From NCBI RefSeq assembly GCF_000150955.2, contig NC_011677.1, forward strand, positions 186,001 through 250,000: DNA of 64,000 nucleotides. Direction: 5' to 3'. The notes beneath the pieces are model-generated. The model was given only the letters and a program-made list of their open reading frames with translations, had not been told where the DNA came from and did not search any database. Position numbers and translations under genes: made by a program. This document shows, one piece after another, positions 1 through 10,850 of the stretch. Position 1 is the stretch's first letter. Each line of letters starts with the position of its first letter. Origin of the DNA: Phaeodactylum tricornutum CCAP 1055/1 (Eukaryota > Bacillariophyta > Bacillariophyceae > Surirellales > Neidiaceae).

Positions 1-3000
1 CTGGAGGCCGTTCGGGCTTCTTTAGGGCAAACGAACGAAAAGCGTCATCTTTTGCCGGAGGTGGGAGAGTTCTGTTCCGTATTGGCCACCGGAAGCGTGT
101 CAGATACCAAGGTGAATGCAGGAAATATCCTACTTTCCGACGAAGTGCGCGAGGAAGTTTTGAATCTTCTCTGGTCAGTTTTGACCCATCCAGATGCGTC
201 CTCTCTTAAATCCTATGACAGTATCAAGCAATATGTCACTCACGAATTGCGAGTAGAGCCAAAAGGAAGTGAGCATCGCGAATCTTTTCTTCGGTCTTGT
301 ATTATTGCCTTATCAGCGAATGCAGGTAGCCGGGGTGACTTGCCTGTGGACGAGGTTCAGGCTTTACGTATGGTCAAGCTGACTCACTTTGTTCTTGAGG
401 CTTGTCCGAGGGGTCAAGCTGAATCAATTGCCATAGACAACTCTGCTGCTTTGCCCAGGTTGGTTTTTCACGAACTCACAGCGTACTTGGAGCGACGTAA
501 AAAGGGGGGCACTGTGTCAGTATTTCGACGAGCTCCACAAGGAGCAATTCAATCTAGAACATCAGTAGTCGAGGCTGAATTGAGTCAGCATTGGTTGGCG
601 CTGAACGATCGGCTTCGTATTCTACGGCATCTTTATGGACTTTCGGGTCCACTTCTTCCTGGAAACAGCGACCCGCTCTTGATAAACTCACAAATGATCG
701 AAACATTGTGGCAACTTTGCGATTCTCCGAGTGATCGCGAGGCTGCAATGATTTTTATCGCCAGCGCTTCACATGGTGGAAGCATTAATCAAGAGAATTC
801 AATTCAAGGTCCGCAGCTAGAGCCGGTTTTATCCCCTGCTTTTGCTCCAGATGTTTGCCAGTCTGTTTTCATAAATTTATTTTGCTCGCCTTCTTTCAGT
901 TACGACCACCTCGGCGAGGGAGCCTACCGAAGCTTCAATTTTCTCTTCAATTCATTGCGACTTTCGCCCACGGCTACGGCCGAGGTGAAGCGTGTTGCTC
1001 TGGACGCTTTGTGGAGAGTTTGTCTTTCTGTAGAAAAGGATTGGGTTGCGTCGCAGGCTAGGAGGGATTTATTGCAGGTGTACGTGTCGGAGAGGGCAAA
1101 AACCGTTGTTTCTGTTGTCGAAAAGCGCAATAATCCGCTCGAGAAGTATGAAAGCTTTGGTGATCGTGTGTTTGAGGTACTAGCAAAGGTAAAGCGTGAC
1201 ATAGAAAACAAGGAGACATCATGTCGAAGGTCGGCTCAGCGCTCTCTTCGAATATTAAACGCTGCTATTGGACAAGTCGAGGATGATGGATATTCAATGG
1301 CTACGTCGACTCTTTTACGTCTTTCCATGCTTCTTGATAATACATCGTTGGACGAAGCAGTTGGTTGTCTTCCGCATGGAATGCGTGGTGAGGCCTGTTG
1401 TCGACGAATTGGTGTCGTAGTGAAAAGAACTCAAACGCAGGCTCAGCTCCTAGAACGAGGCCAACCGCTCAATGAATCTGAAGGAGATGGACCCAGACAT
1501 GCGTCAGTTGTTAAATTCTCTCTAAATGTCCATCCTCTTGAGACCTTGGCCTCTGTGAAACAGCGAGTCTCTTTAAGTTGCCACTGCAGTTACAGTGCAG
1601 TGAAACCGATCCAGATAAACGGAAGAGGATGTGTTGCTAATCGCTCATCTCCTGAGTCTCCCCAAATGAGCTTAAATTCAATTCCCGAAGATTCAGTAAT
1701 GGATGAGATAGGAATTGTCCACGGCTGCGAGATGATATTTGTCATCGCAGATCGGCCCACGCAATCAAACGGTTCCATTCCGCCTCAGAAAACTGCGCGG
1801 AGTGCTTCAATTCATGATTTGAGTCATGTCTTTTTCGATGGCAATAGCGACTTTTCTGGCAAATTGTTTAATGTGCTTCTCGACTTAATCGAGGCACTAC
1901 CTTGGATTGAGCAAGACGAAATGACTGATGTTGATACGGTTCCTCACCAAGCTGATCCCAAAAAGCTTGCGTGGGATCTCCTCTTGGCTATGCCAACAAA
2001 TGCAAGTATCGCGAGAAAAGTGCGCCTCGCCCATGGTCGCGAAATCCAGCTGCAATCAGGATCTGATGCAATGGAAGTTGAATCTCAGTCTGAGCCTTGG
2101 TCACAGCTATTGGACATGGGAAGGTTCAACCGATCCGTTTACGTATTGCTAACAATCGATGCGTTTCTTCAACCCGCGGCAAGCGCTCTTTCTACTTTGA
2201 ACGTCGATATTCGCCGGGTTTTGAAGAATGTCATGCTTCAAGATTCCGACGCCTTTGGCAAAGCGTTCGTCGATTCAGGAGGGTTTGAAGCAGTGGTAGG
2301 GTTCTTCTCGTCACCGGAGACTGATGAAGCAACAAAACAAGGAGAAGCACGTCGAGGAAATGCTGTGGCATTGCGGATTCTTAAGGCGTGCGTTTTTGGA
2401 CAAGAAAGAGACTCGATGCCTTCCGAAGAGCTTGATGAAATTGGCAGCGAATTGCTCAAATCTCTTACCACGGCAACGGGACTGATGCGCAGCTTAACAG
2501 CAATGGTAGTTGACGACCTCGGTATTTCCTCATCAACGATAACTGACGTTCTTCGGTTCCTTCGACTATTGTTCAAGTCTCCCGAAGCAGCAGAACGATT
2601 TATTAACCTGCCCAACAGGATCGCCGAACAATTTCTGATCGTACTATTGTGGTGGGATGGAGAATCGGAGAGTTCACAAGCGAGCTCGACTGTACCAATT
2701 TCGATGCAAGTTCGCAAGAGCGTTCACGATTTGATCTTAGAGACCCCTGTTATATGTGATTGTGCGTTTCCCTGGTTAATCCAAGCCGTTGATCGAGTTG
2801 AAGTAACATGGGAAAATGCGACGGAGCACTTTGATGTCCTTGAGCGCCTTGTCGGCGACCAAAGTATTGCTCGCTCTAGGCCCCCTTCCGAAGTCGAGCT
2901 TCAATCGCTCGCTACAATTGTTTGCAAGAAGCTCACACAGTGTCCCCGGCCAATGAGTGAAAGCGAATCTGTTAGTATTTCGACGAGTGTTCTTTGTGGT

Positions 3001-6000
3001 TGCCTTAAGTTGCTACGAGCTTTAATAGAGAGTGACGGAACAGACCTTTTTCATTCTGCGACCGACACGTTGCTGACTGAGCTCAAAGTTGCTCGTTGGT
3101 CAGATCATGTGCTTGCTTCAAGCCAAATGGGTAGGACTCGAATTTCGTCTAAACAGACAGTGCTGATCGACTTGATGGGAGCGGTGTTCGATGGCTTATT
3201 GTCTCCTTTGGAGTGCTCCACTGTTTCGGTCTGTTGTGATAGGGATTCTCGTCGGCGAGGATTTGATGTCGTAGGCACAGCGGCAAGATCTGCTGGGAAT
3301 GGCGGTTACACCGCTCTTGTTGCGAAAATCAACTCTCTGGTAGGCTCCGCTGCTCCGAATCTTCGCCACCGGTGGGGGCAATTTGGGCTGAATGCAGATG
3401 CTCATTCGCGTTCAACGAGGGGAGTGGCTTCCAAATATTCCGGGTTGCGAAATCAGGGATGTACTTGTTACATGAACTCTGTACTTCAGCAGTTATTTAT
3501 GATGCCAGAGCTACGGGATTCAATGTGTTCAGCCCCTTTACCGAGGTCTCTCCGCTCTTCAGGGGGCTCTACGGTTTTAGTCGGAAATGACCTTGTCGGG
3601 AAAAAGATTTCGCTGCAATGGGACACAGGTATTTCATACGATGCTTTTGTTGAAGGCTTTAATGACGTCACTGGTATGCACATTATCCGATATTGCCCGA
3701 TACAGATTGCCACGGTTGGTGGTTCCACAATACATCAGATTCAACCGGAGGACATTGACAGCCTGCCTCCAGTCCTACCGGAAGAGTTCATTCTTACCGA
3801 AGGACGCTCCGGTATGGAAACCGGCGTCTATGACGTTGTATCAGATGTATCTGAAAATTTAGACGGCAATGAAATGTCCTCGAAAGCAATCAACACGATC
3901 CAAGAAACGGAGGACGAGAAGACATCACGACACCTGTTGGAAGAGTTCCAACGAACATTCATTCACTTACAAGAGGGATCGAAAGGTCGCTGTTTCGATC
4001 CACGCACTCTCGTGGAGGCTTGCGCCTGTCTAAAGCTGGAGTTCGACGTTTGGCAGCAGAATGACGCTTCTGAATTTGCCACTAAGCTTCTTGACAGATT
4101 GGAGATCGCATTGAGACGTTGGGCCCCTGAGCACTTTAGATATATGGATCATACCTTTGGTTTGAAGCAAACGAAGCAAAAGATATGCAAGCAGTGCGGT
4201 ATGAAATCGAATCGTGAAGAGAAACTACTAAATATTGATTGCCAAATTCGAGGGAAATCTGACATTCACGAAGCGTTGGCTGCGATGACCGATACGGAGC
4301 TAATGGAAGGGAGTAACAAAGTTTTTTGCGACAACTGCAAAGTAAACACCGATACTGTTTTAAGGACAGCGATCTCAACGCTTCCCAATATGCTTATTTT
4401 ATCACTGAAGCGGTTCGATCTGGACTACAACACTTTCGAGACTGTGAAACTAAACAGTCGATGCGCCTTTGGACAAACTCTTAATATGAAACCGTACATG
4501 TTGGAAGGACTAGAGGAAGCCGAGCAAGGCGCACAGGGACCTTCACCCATGGAAACGGAAGACGCCAATAATTCAGTTGACGTCAACATTTCCCCCGCTG
4601 GCAAAGATGAGGACTACGAGTATAAACTCGCTGGAGTACTTGTGCACGCCGGAGTTGCTCAAGGTGGTCACTACTACAGCTTTATCAAGGACCGCAACCC
4701 TGGCTCCGAAGAAAAGTGGTATCGCTTTGATGACGAAGATGTAACTCCTTTCGATCCAGCAGCTATTGAGACGGAATGCTTCGGGGGCAAAGTAAAGAAA
4801 GAGACGAAGTGGCCGAATGGGCAACTGCATACTATTGAACAAGAGCAGTTCGCGAACGCTCTCATGCTTTTTTACGAGAAAGTGAAATCTTCAGACTTGC
4901 CCCCACCATCTGATAACCCGATGCGACAGCGGGACATCAATACTTCAGTTTGCTCCACTGGCTTCGATGCGTTCGAGCCCGATGTTCGTAGAGCCAATGC
5001 AACTCATCGATGGCAATCTTTTCTTTTTGACGCCGAATTTCATGCCTTTTTAAAGGGAATTTTGGGAATTTGCCGAATTGGCAATCCTCCAGGCAATGGC
5101 GGGAGGGATGATTGGCAAAAACAATGCGTGCCTGCGTTACTTTCTTTTGTGTTTGACGTTCTTCTCTATTCGTCCGACCGGAGTGCGCTGAACGATTGGA
5201 CTCAAATGCTGGAAGAGATACTTTTGAGCAACCAAGAAGTCTCCAAGTCCTTTGTTCATCATCTCGCTCAAAAATGTGACAATGTTAGCGACAATTGGGT
5301 TCGAACGTTTCTGCTTGAGTGCCCCGACCAGAGCTCACGCCAGGCTGCAGTGCGAATCTTTAGCGCTGCTTTTCAATCATGTGCACGACTTGAATCTGAG
5401 CTTAAAGCGCTGGCAGATTGGACCGCTGCTTGGAAACAACAAATGGAACAACTATCGGTGCAGCAACGAGAGGCTAATCGGCTTGTGGCTCTTCCCTGTG
5501 TACTAGAGAGAGAGTGGAAAGGCTTTGAGGATACAAACAAATTGGATGGCTCCGCTTCAAGCATGGGGAAAATAATATCTTTTCTGAATGTTTTGTTGGA
5601 GGCTTTGCCGAGGAGCTTTCGTTTCAATGCAGAGGTCTTTACGTTTGTGCGCAACTTGGCTACAATGCTTTTGGAAGGTGATGAGAATCCGTTTACTCTC
5701 GCTTTGATCGAAGCGTTGATTCCTGCGAGACTCGTCACTCTAGCCGTGCGGGATCGGGTAGCAAGTCCACTCTGCCTGGCTTTTCCAGGTCTTTCGGTAC
5801 CAGTGGAAGTTGCCCGCAGCCAGCTTCGGGCGGAGTCGAACGCGTCCTCGCACATGATGTCGATGAATACCAATCATTCTTTGAACGGGCCAGACATGAA
5901 CAGTATTAGAGGCCCGACGCATTCGGATTTGATGGCACTTTTTGAAGCACTAGTGTGCATTTTGGGTTTACCAGGGGCAGTTCACGTTCCAATTGTGCGT

Positions 6001-7584
6001 GATTTGGAAGATTTAGGAAGAGGCAGACACAAATTTGCACTCAATGAGACCACCGTGAAAGCGCTCACCGCAGTCTTTCAGGAATGTTGTTCACCGGGCG
6101 CTCCAGGCATGGGCCAGCGTGAAATCGAAATCTATCTAAGCAGATGCGATGTCGACGCGGCAAACGTGTCAAAACAAAAGATAAACGATATCATGTCCAA
6201 GTACCCCATTGCTAAATGCGACCACGATCTTCCTGGCAGCAATTTTTTAAGCCTCGAAGGTTTCCTTGCTTATTACGAGGACACTGTTCAAACGAATGAC
6301 GTACGCGTTCGGGCCGACTTGCACACATTTGGATTTCGGCCTGATCTTACGAGACGATCGAGGCTTTCCCGGCTTGTCCCTGTACGGAATCAAGAGAAGG
6401 ATAGAAAACCGCCAGAGAGTGTTGCGATTGATGTAGCAGAGACGTTCAGAGATGGATTTGCTGATCTAGGCCGCTACGGAAACCTGGGTTTGAGTAGTAG
6501 TCCAGCTCTATTTGTGCTCGCCGACAGTGTTAGCGAAGCACTTTCCCAGTACCTCATCGCTGCAGCTACTTACCGTCGCGACACCAATAGCCTCACGCTG
6601 GCGACGCTTCAGGAAATCCATAGAACGCCAAATGATTGGAACGGATCGGAATCCATCGGCGCTTCGCTGAATATTTTGATGGTTATTGCAGCTACACCGG
6701 ATGATGATCAAGATGAGAGAATATCCAGAATCATGTCCAGCCAAGGTAAAGCTGCCCGCAACGTAGAATATGGAGCGGGTATTTTGCAGGTTCTTCGAGC
6801 TTTCTTTCGTACACGTCAAGCGCAGCAGTTCAGCAACGAAATGCGATGGGGCTATGAGCGGTACGTCGGTTTATTGAAGGAACTCCGTCGTGTTTATCCC
6901 GTCTTTGTTTGGATGAACAACCATCGAGACCAGTGGAGTTTTGTAGAACGTGAAGTGTTGGATTCAGCTTCTCGACTCCAAGGAAAATTTCGAACCGAGT
7001 ACGTCCACCGTGTACCCGACCACGCAATTCAATCTGATCACAATTCACACGCTGATTCCGATATGGCAAACATAAACGATTCGGACGATGACTCTCAGCT
7101 TTCGCCGGCCGATCATTACAACGGGCGCGAAATTAGCATCCCCAATTCCGAAGCCAACGATGGTCCATATCAGATTGTCGTGGAAGGCGCAGGAAATTCT
7201 TCCGTAAATGGTGTGTACCACCAGTGCGGCTATTTCGAAGGTGGGTGCCGCTACGCCATGTCGGGAAATTGGCGCAACGAACGGTATCGCTTCTTCATCT
7301 TTCAGTGCAACGTTAGCAATAATACCAAGCATTGGTACATCTCCATAGTTCCCTACGACAGCCAGCCCGGTACATCAGCAGACATTGACTTTTACACTGC
7401 CCCGGCGACATCTGATTTCTTGCGCGTGCCGCCCCACACTGGTTGGGTCAAGTCACAAGAAGGCACCGACCCATTACCACGCTTGACTTACAAACGGTTA
7501 TCTTCTGAAGGCGGTACGCCTGAGCGTGTGTTGAATGGATCTGTTTTGGAAGAGAGCGACAAAAGTGATTCTCCGTACATCTGA
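1..7584 (+). CDS. Giant ubiquitin-specific protease (USP9X/USP24/USP34 class), 5' end outside window
   Basis: The reading frame is open from base 1, so the true start lies to the left; 2,527 residues are visible. It should remove ubiquitin from proteins as a thiol protease. The Cys box GLRNQGCTCYMNS puts the catalytic Cys at residue 1156 (base 3466), and the His box HAGVAQGGHYYSF puts the catalytic His at about 1557, followed by WYRFDDEDVTPFD. Between them lie two CxxC pairs (ICKQC, FCDNC) that form the usual USP zinc-binding finger. Residues about 503-580 look ubiquitin-like. Residues about 2036-2115 resemble an EF-hand pair, and about 2387-2480 hold a GAG..VNGVY module. The rest is helical-repeat-like, as in USP9X/USP24, which have similar length. 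The usual Asn of the GNTCY box is Cys here; related large USPs have Ala. Family assignment is firm; the exact orthologue is not. Confidence 0.93.
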   Translation: MEAVRASLGQTNEKRHLLPEVGEFCSVLATGSVSDTKVNAGNILLSDEVREEVLNLLWSVLTHPDASSLKSYDSIKQYVTHELRVEPKGSEHRESFLRSCIIALSANAGSRGDLPVDEVQALRMVKLTHFVLEACPRGQAESIAIDNSAALPRLVFHELTAYLERRKKGGTVSVFRRAPQGAIQSRTSVVEAELSQHWLALNDRLRILRHLYGLSGPLLPGNSDPLLINSQMIETLWQLCDSPSDREAAMIFIASASHGGSINQENSIQGPQLEPVLSPAFAPDVCQSVFINLFCSPSFSYDHLGEGAYRSFNFLFNSLRLSPTATAEVKRVALDALWRVCLSVEKDWVASQARRDLLQVYVSERAKTVVSVVEKRNNPLEKYESFGDRVFEVLAKVKRDIENKETSCRRSAQRSLRILNAAIGQVEDDGYSMATSTLLRLSMLLDNTSLDEAVGCLPHGMRGEACCRRIGVVVKRTQTQAQLLERGQPLNESEGDGPRHASVVKFSLNVHPLETLASVKQRVSLSCHCSYSAVKPIQINGRGCVANRSSPESPQMSLNSIPEDSVMDEIGIVHGCEMIFVIADRPTQSNGSIPPQKTARSASIHDLSHVFFDGNSDFSGKLFNVLLDLIEALPWIEQDEMTDVDTVPHQADPKKLAWDLLLAMPTNASIARKVRLAHGREIQLQSGSDAMEVESQSEPWSQLLDMGRFNRSVYVLLTIDAFLQPAASALSTLNVDIRRVLKNVMLQDSDAFGKAFVDSGGFEAVVGFFSSPETDEATKQGEARRGNAVALRILKACVFGQERDSMPSEELDEIGSELLKSLTTATGLMRSLTAMVVDDLGISSSTITDVLRFLRLLFKSPEAAERFINLPNRIAEQFLIVLLWWDGESESSQASSTVPISMQVRKSVHDLILETPVICDCAFPWLIQAVDRVEVTWENATEHFDVLERLVGDQSIARSRPPSEVELQSLATIVCKKLTQCPRPMSESESVSISTSVLCGCLKLLRALIESDGTDLFHSATDTLLTELKVARWSDHVLASSQMGRTRISSKQTVLIDLMGAVFDGLLSPLECSTVSVCCDRDSRRRGFDVVGTAARSAGNGGYTALVAKINSLVGSAAPNLRHRWGQFGLNADAHSRSTRGVASKYSGLRNQGCTCYMNSVLQQLFMMPELRDSMCSAPLPRSLRSSGGSTVLVGNDLVGKKISLQWDTGISYDAFVEGFNDVTGMHIIRYCPIQIATVGGSTIHQIQPEDIDSLPPVLPEEFILTEGRSGMETGVYDVVSDVSENLDGNEMSSKAINTIQETEDEKTSRHLLEEFQRTFIHLQEGSKGRCFDPRTLVEACACLKLEFDVWQQNDASEFATKLLDRLEIALRRWAPEHFRYMDHTFGLKQTKQKICKQCGMKSNREEKLLNIDCQIRGKSDIHEALAAMTDTELMEGSNKVFCDNCKVNTDTVLRTAISTLPNMLILSLKRFDLDYNTFETVKLNSRCAFGQTLNMKPYMLEGLEEAEQGAQGPSPMETEDANNSVDVNISPAGKDEDYEYKLAGVLVHAGVAQGGHYYSFIKDRNPGSEEKWYRFDDEDVTPFDPAAIETECFGGKVKKETKWPNGQLHTIEQEQFANALMLFYEKVKSSDLPPPSDNPMRQRDINTSVCSTGFDAFEPDVRRANATHRWQSFLFDAEFHAFLKGILGICRIGNPPGNGGRDDWQKQCVPALLSFVFDVLLYSSDRSALNDWTQMLEEILLSNQEVSKSFVHHLAQKCDNVSDNWVRTFLLECPDQSSRQAAVRIFSAAFQSCARLESELKALADWTAAWKQQMEQLSVQQREANRLVALPCVLEREWKGFEDTNKLDGSASSMGKIISFLNVLLEALPRSFRFNAEVFTFVRNLATMLLEGDENPFTLALIEALIPARLVTLAVRDRVASPLCLAFPGLSVPVEVARSQLRAESNASSHMMSMNTNHSLNGPDMNSIRGPTHSDLMALFEALVCILGLPGAVHVPIVRDLEDLGRGRHKFALNETTVKALTAVFQECCSPGAPGMGQREIEIYLSRCDVDAANVSKQKINDIMSKYPIAKCDHDLPGSNFLSLEGFLAYYEDTVQTNDVRVRADLHTFGFRPDLTRRSRLSRLVPVRNQEKDRKPPESVAIDVAETFRDGFADLGRYGNLGLSSSPALFVLADSVSEALSQYLIAAATYRRDTNSLTLATLQEIHRTPNDWNGSESIGASLNILMVIAATPDDDQDERISRIMSSQGKAARNVEYGAGILQVLRAFFRTRQAQQFSNEMRWGYERYVGLLKELRRVYPVFVWMNNHRDQWSFVEREVLDSASRLQGKFRTEYVHRVPDHAIQSDHNSHADSDMANINDSDDDSQLSPADHYNGREISIPNSEANDGPYQIVVEGAGNSSVNGVYHQCGYFEGGCRYAMSGNWRNERYRFFIFQCNVSNNTKHWYISIVPYDSQPGTSADIDFYTAPATSDFLRVPPHTGWVKSQEGTDPLPRLTYKRLSSEGGTPERVLNGSVLEESDKSDSPYI

Positions 7585-7867
7585 AAAAAGCAGAAACGCT
7601 CACCAAACTCTGGCTAAAAATTTAATATTAATACGTCATGTAGAGCCGTATGATTTTATCCTCTTGCTGCTATGCAGGCGTGTGTGTGTGTCTTTGGATG
7701 ACAATAAATAACTCAAGTCAACTAGACTTAACCTTGAAAGACTTTTTGGTAGTGTCTGCCTGGATTCTTTTATCCTGCAGGTGTTTAAGTGCGTTTTCGA
7801 CAAAGTCGAGGTATACCTACAGAGGAAAACAGAACGTGAGGACCCTTGAACGGGGAAAAACTGTAAA
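7585..7867. other. Convergent 3' intergenic gap
   Basis: This short gap separates the stops of the USP gene and the ATP-grasp gene, which face each other. It contains a short GT microsatellite near 7678-7690 and no supported gene. Confidence 0.6.
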
Positions 7868-9240
7868 TCAAACATAAAACCGAGACAATACCTTTTGATC
7901 GAACGAGCCCCGAAAAAAATTACAACTCAAGTTAACCTCGAGCAGGCAAATTGGTACCTCGGGATCAGCCGAAAAGACGACATCCCAGCCAGCCATGGGT
8001 ACCCGTGGGCACATGTCGAAATGGGATTGCTCAACCAACTGGAGCATTTGGGCAATATCAGGAACTTGGTTGCCCGTCACGGGAATGTCACCATCCGGGT
8101 GAAGGCTGTAATCATGGTGTGATCGCCAAGGACAACGTCCCGGTAGGGCTTCGTGCAAACCGAGTCGGTACCAGTGCGCGTTGGTCGTCCCTCCCTTTAT
8201 GGTTCCAGTTTTGACATCGACGTCAAACAAGATGGAATCGTGATCGGTGGCGGCACCAGCTCGGCCTGCACGGAATACGCAGGAAAGAGCTTTCACGTCA
8301 GCGCGCTGCAAACGCAAGAATAAACAAAATTGAGAACGCGTGAAAGTGAAAATATCGGGCGAGCTCAGCGCCATCGAAATTTGTTCATTCCAAAATCCCG
8401 ACGTACGTTAGGTGCTTCGGATACATTATACGCTGCACTGCAAGTGATGACACGAAAAGTGGACAACGGCGCCTTGGCGGGAAGCATCGACTGCACCCAG
8501 TCGGAATTTTGGATGCGCTCCTGAATAATCCAGTCCCCACCGTCGACGGCATTTCTATAGAAATGAATGCCGAGCCCGCCTTCTTCGTTGCGATGCTTGA
8601 CGACAATACCGGGTGTGGTTAGGTAGGGTGAAATAGGAACACCCCGCTTTTTACCATTTTCTAGAAAGGTCCATTTGTTTTCCATTTCGTAATCGACCGG
8701 CATATCGTTGAGAACGGAATGGAGACCAACAATGTTGCAATTCAAGCGCCAGTAGGAGAACCAATCATTCGGGGCCAACAAGCGGGTGGCGTATTCCTCT
8801 GAAATGCTAGTCTTCCCACGAGTTTTTATCCACTGATGCACAGCGGCAACCAGACTGACCGTAGGATAAGCCGAGAACAAGAAACCCAGGGCTGTAAGAC
8901 GGGTCGAGGCCATGAGTGACAAGGGGATGCCCGTGCCTGGAATGGCCACGTTGCGTAGATTGTCGATCAAATCATCCCGATACGAGCCTTTTCGATAGTG
9001 CGGTTTGTGATAGAGGTAAAAGTTGGACGCGAGGCTGTAAAGATGTACTCGAGCATGCTGCTTAAAGAGCTTTTGCGTCGGCGAGTCCGTCGGTGTTTCG
9101 CGCAGGGGCGCAAAGGTGCACTGCTCGGGCGTTTGGTAAGGAGAATTTCGGCCCTGTCCAATCCAGTAATGCACAAAGCCGCGATAGAAGGTCGCGGTAT
9201 GCCTGCACAGCTTGAATGGTAAGGACAGGATCTGCCCCAT
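7868..9240 (-). CDS. ATP-grasp enzyme of the sugar-transfer-associated type, two exons
   Basis: Two frames join across a clean intron: exon 1 is 9240-8407 and exon 2 is 8305-7868, with donor GTACGT and acceptor TTTGCAG. This gives 423 residues with the codon phase kept. The product resembles the ATP-grasp fold annotated as sugar-transfer associated or alpha-L-glutamate-ligase related. Seen motifs are VVKHRNEEGGLGIHFYR (ATP-binding Lys and Gly loop), WIIQERIQNSDWV, the strand leading to TFRVITCS, and GWDVVFSADPEVPICLLEVN with the terminal Glu and Asn that bind metal in this fold. The chemistry would be ATP-dependent ligation of a carboxylate to an amine, but the substrate cannot be read from sequence. 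The N-terminus carries no convincing targeting peptide. The intron falls inside the ATP-grasp domain, which supports a single gene. Confidence 0.72.
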
Positions 9241-10064
9241 GATGCTTGTGTCAGTAAAGGCAACGACGAAGGAGATGATGGGCCTCCTCGTTCACGCTTG
9301 CGGGCTTTACAGTAGACTTCGCTGGTGAAAGTGGCATGGAACCTTTTACCATGAGTTTGACAGTCGTGATATCGATGGGATTGTTGACGAGGTCAGCGTT
9401 GTTCCCCTTTAGTCGTTGGTACTGTTTTCCTGTAAGTTGACAGACAGACGAACTGGCACGATTACGATGTCGAAACTCCGGTGGCACTGTGGACGTTGTT
9501 TTTACATACGGAAAAAGGATCTTGTGTCTTCATTCGTCTTATGTATATCTCAAGCACTCGGTTTTCTTGAGCTGTCTATATGTGGAGACGTTGACTATTC
9601 GAACGGCCAGAAACAAAATATCATAGCAGTCGTTTGGATATGGGGTGTGATTTGCTAAATAGCAAAGGCTAAAAGGTCGAACCAGTTGTTTCCTCATTTC
9701 CGTAAGTAAAAAATGACCGGGCACATAAAGAAGGCGTGTCAATGCAATTTTGGATGGCTTTGGTTGGCTTTCTACTGTCTGCATGATTTTTGGAAAACCG
9801 TTAGCCTAGGTACGTTTTTCGCATTCTCCCAAAGGCGAGATTACGTCTCCTCGGCTTTTGGCCATACACGCCCCACAACGGAAATATCACTGAATGATGC
9901 ACACTCGAGATTCCAGAGGGGTGAGATATCTGTAGTTTGGACCGATGAGGGATGCCCAAAACATCCGCCGTTGGGACTTTTTATCACATAAGACAAGATC
10001 CCCGTTGCGGGGAGCTGGACCAGTACCTACCGTCACCATTGTTCCTAATCGAGAGTCGACGACC
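9241..10064. other. Divergent intergenic region
   Basis: This region lies between the starts of the ATP-grasp gene (minus) and the first coiled-coil paralogue (plus), so it should hold both promoters. Short frames exist, including a 78-codon one on the minus strand at 9251-9487, but none shows a recognisable domain or clean splice signals to the neighbours. I see no tRNA. Confidence 0.5.
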
Positions 10065-10850
10065 ATGAACTTTTTGAAACGTAGCCCCGCCGCAACGAGC
10101 GACGGCGATAGGGTAAAGGCGGCCTCTCCACGGATGGTGAGCCCGGTCGGCGTAGCGGAGATGGACGATGCGGACGAAATGTACCACCAATTGTTTGCCT
10201 TGGACGTGGAGCACATTGAAAAACAGACGGAACCGCTCAACGACACCGCGGCCCGTCCGGCTCTGATGCGCATCGTCAAGGAATTGATCCAGGAACGGAA
10301 AAACCTCCGACAAAATCTTGCAGAATCTGCCGAAAAATTGGCGGATGCGAAAGCTGATCTGGACCGCGTAGACCGGGAAGATCGCGAACGCACTGCTACG
10401 TTCGTTCGATATCTGGAAAAGGTAACGACGCCCGAGACGGCGAGTGCGGGTGAGACTTCGGTTCATTCGGAGGATACGGTTGCCTTGGGGCCTGGGCAGA
10501 TCCCGTCGAGTGAACAAGCGACGGAACTCGTGGTGCAATCACTCCTGGCAAAGATAAATGGGCTGTTGAACACGGTCGAAACGTTGACGCACGAGAACGC
10601 GGGCTTGTACGAAAGGGTACAGGATCTGTCATCGGAGAATGAAGCTCACGAGACAAAGATTGTCGTGTTGGAATCTCAGTTCAAGACAATCAACAAAACA
10701 CGACAAAAGGTAGTTTCGCGCCTCATGAATCGGGCCAGTCTCAGCATTGCCAACAACACAAATGTCGGCGGCCGTTGTGGGAACGAGGGCAACCGAAAAA
10801 ACAATGATTCGGAGGAAACCAAAAGCGTAACGGAAGAAGAATCCAAGTAG
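10065..10850 (+). CDS. Coiled-coil protein, paralogue A of a tandem pair
   Basis: The product has about 261 residues from the Met at 10065; the frame is open from 9945, so a longer start is possible. I do not recognise the family by name. It is mostly predicted helix with heptad-like spacing. A segment beginning ALMRIVKELIQERKNLRQ is followed by a second block with SSEQATELVVQSLL, then SSENEAHETKIVVLE and QFKTINKTRQKVVSRL. The tail is polar (Asn, Glu, Lys). The next gene on the same strand repeats these blocks in the same order, so the two look like a tandem duplication. A structural or scaffolding role is plausible, but nothing in the sequence gives a partner or location. Confidence 0.72.
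   Translation: MNFLKRSPAATSDGDRVKAASPRMVSPVGVAEMDDADEMYHQLFALDVEHIEKQTEPLNDTAARPALMRIVKELIQERKNLRQNLAESAEKLADAKADLDRVDREDRERTATFVRYLEKVTTPETASAGETSVHSEDTVALGPGQIPSSEQATELVVQSLLAKINGLLNTVETLTHENAGLYERVQDLSSENEAHETKIVVLESQFKTINKTRQKVVSRLMNRASLSIANNTNVGGRCGNEGNRKNNDSEETKSVTEEESK

Noticed and set aside
9251-9487. 78-codon frame on the minus strand as an extra first exon of the ATP-grasp gene
   Set aside because: No donor-acceptor pair joins it in phase, and the Met at 9240 already gives a sensible start.
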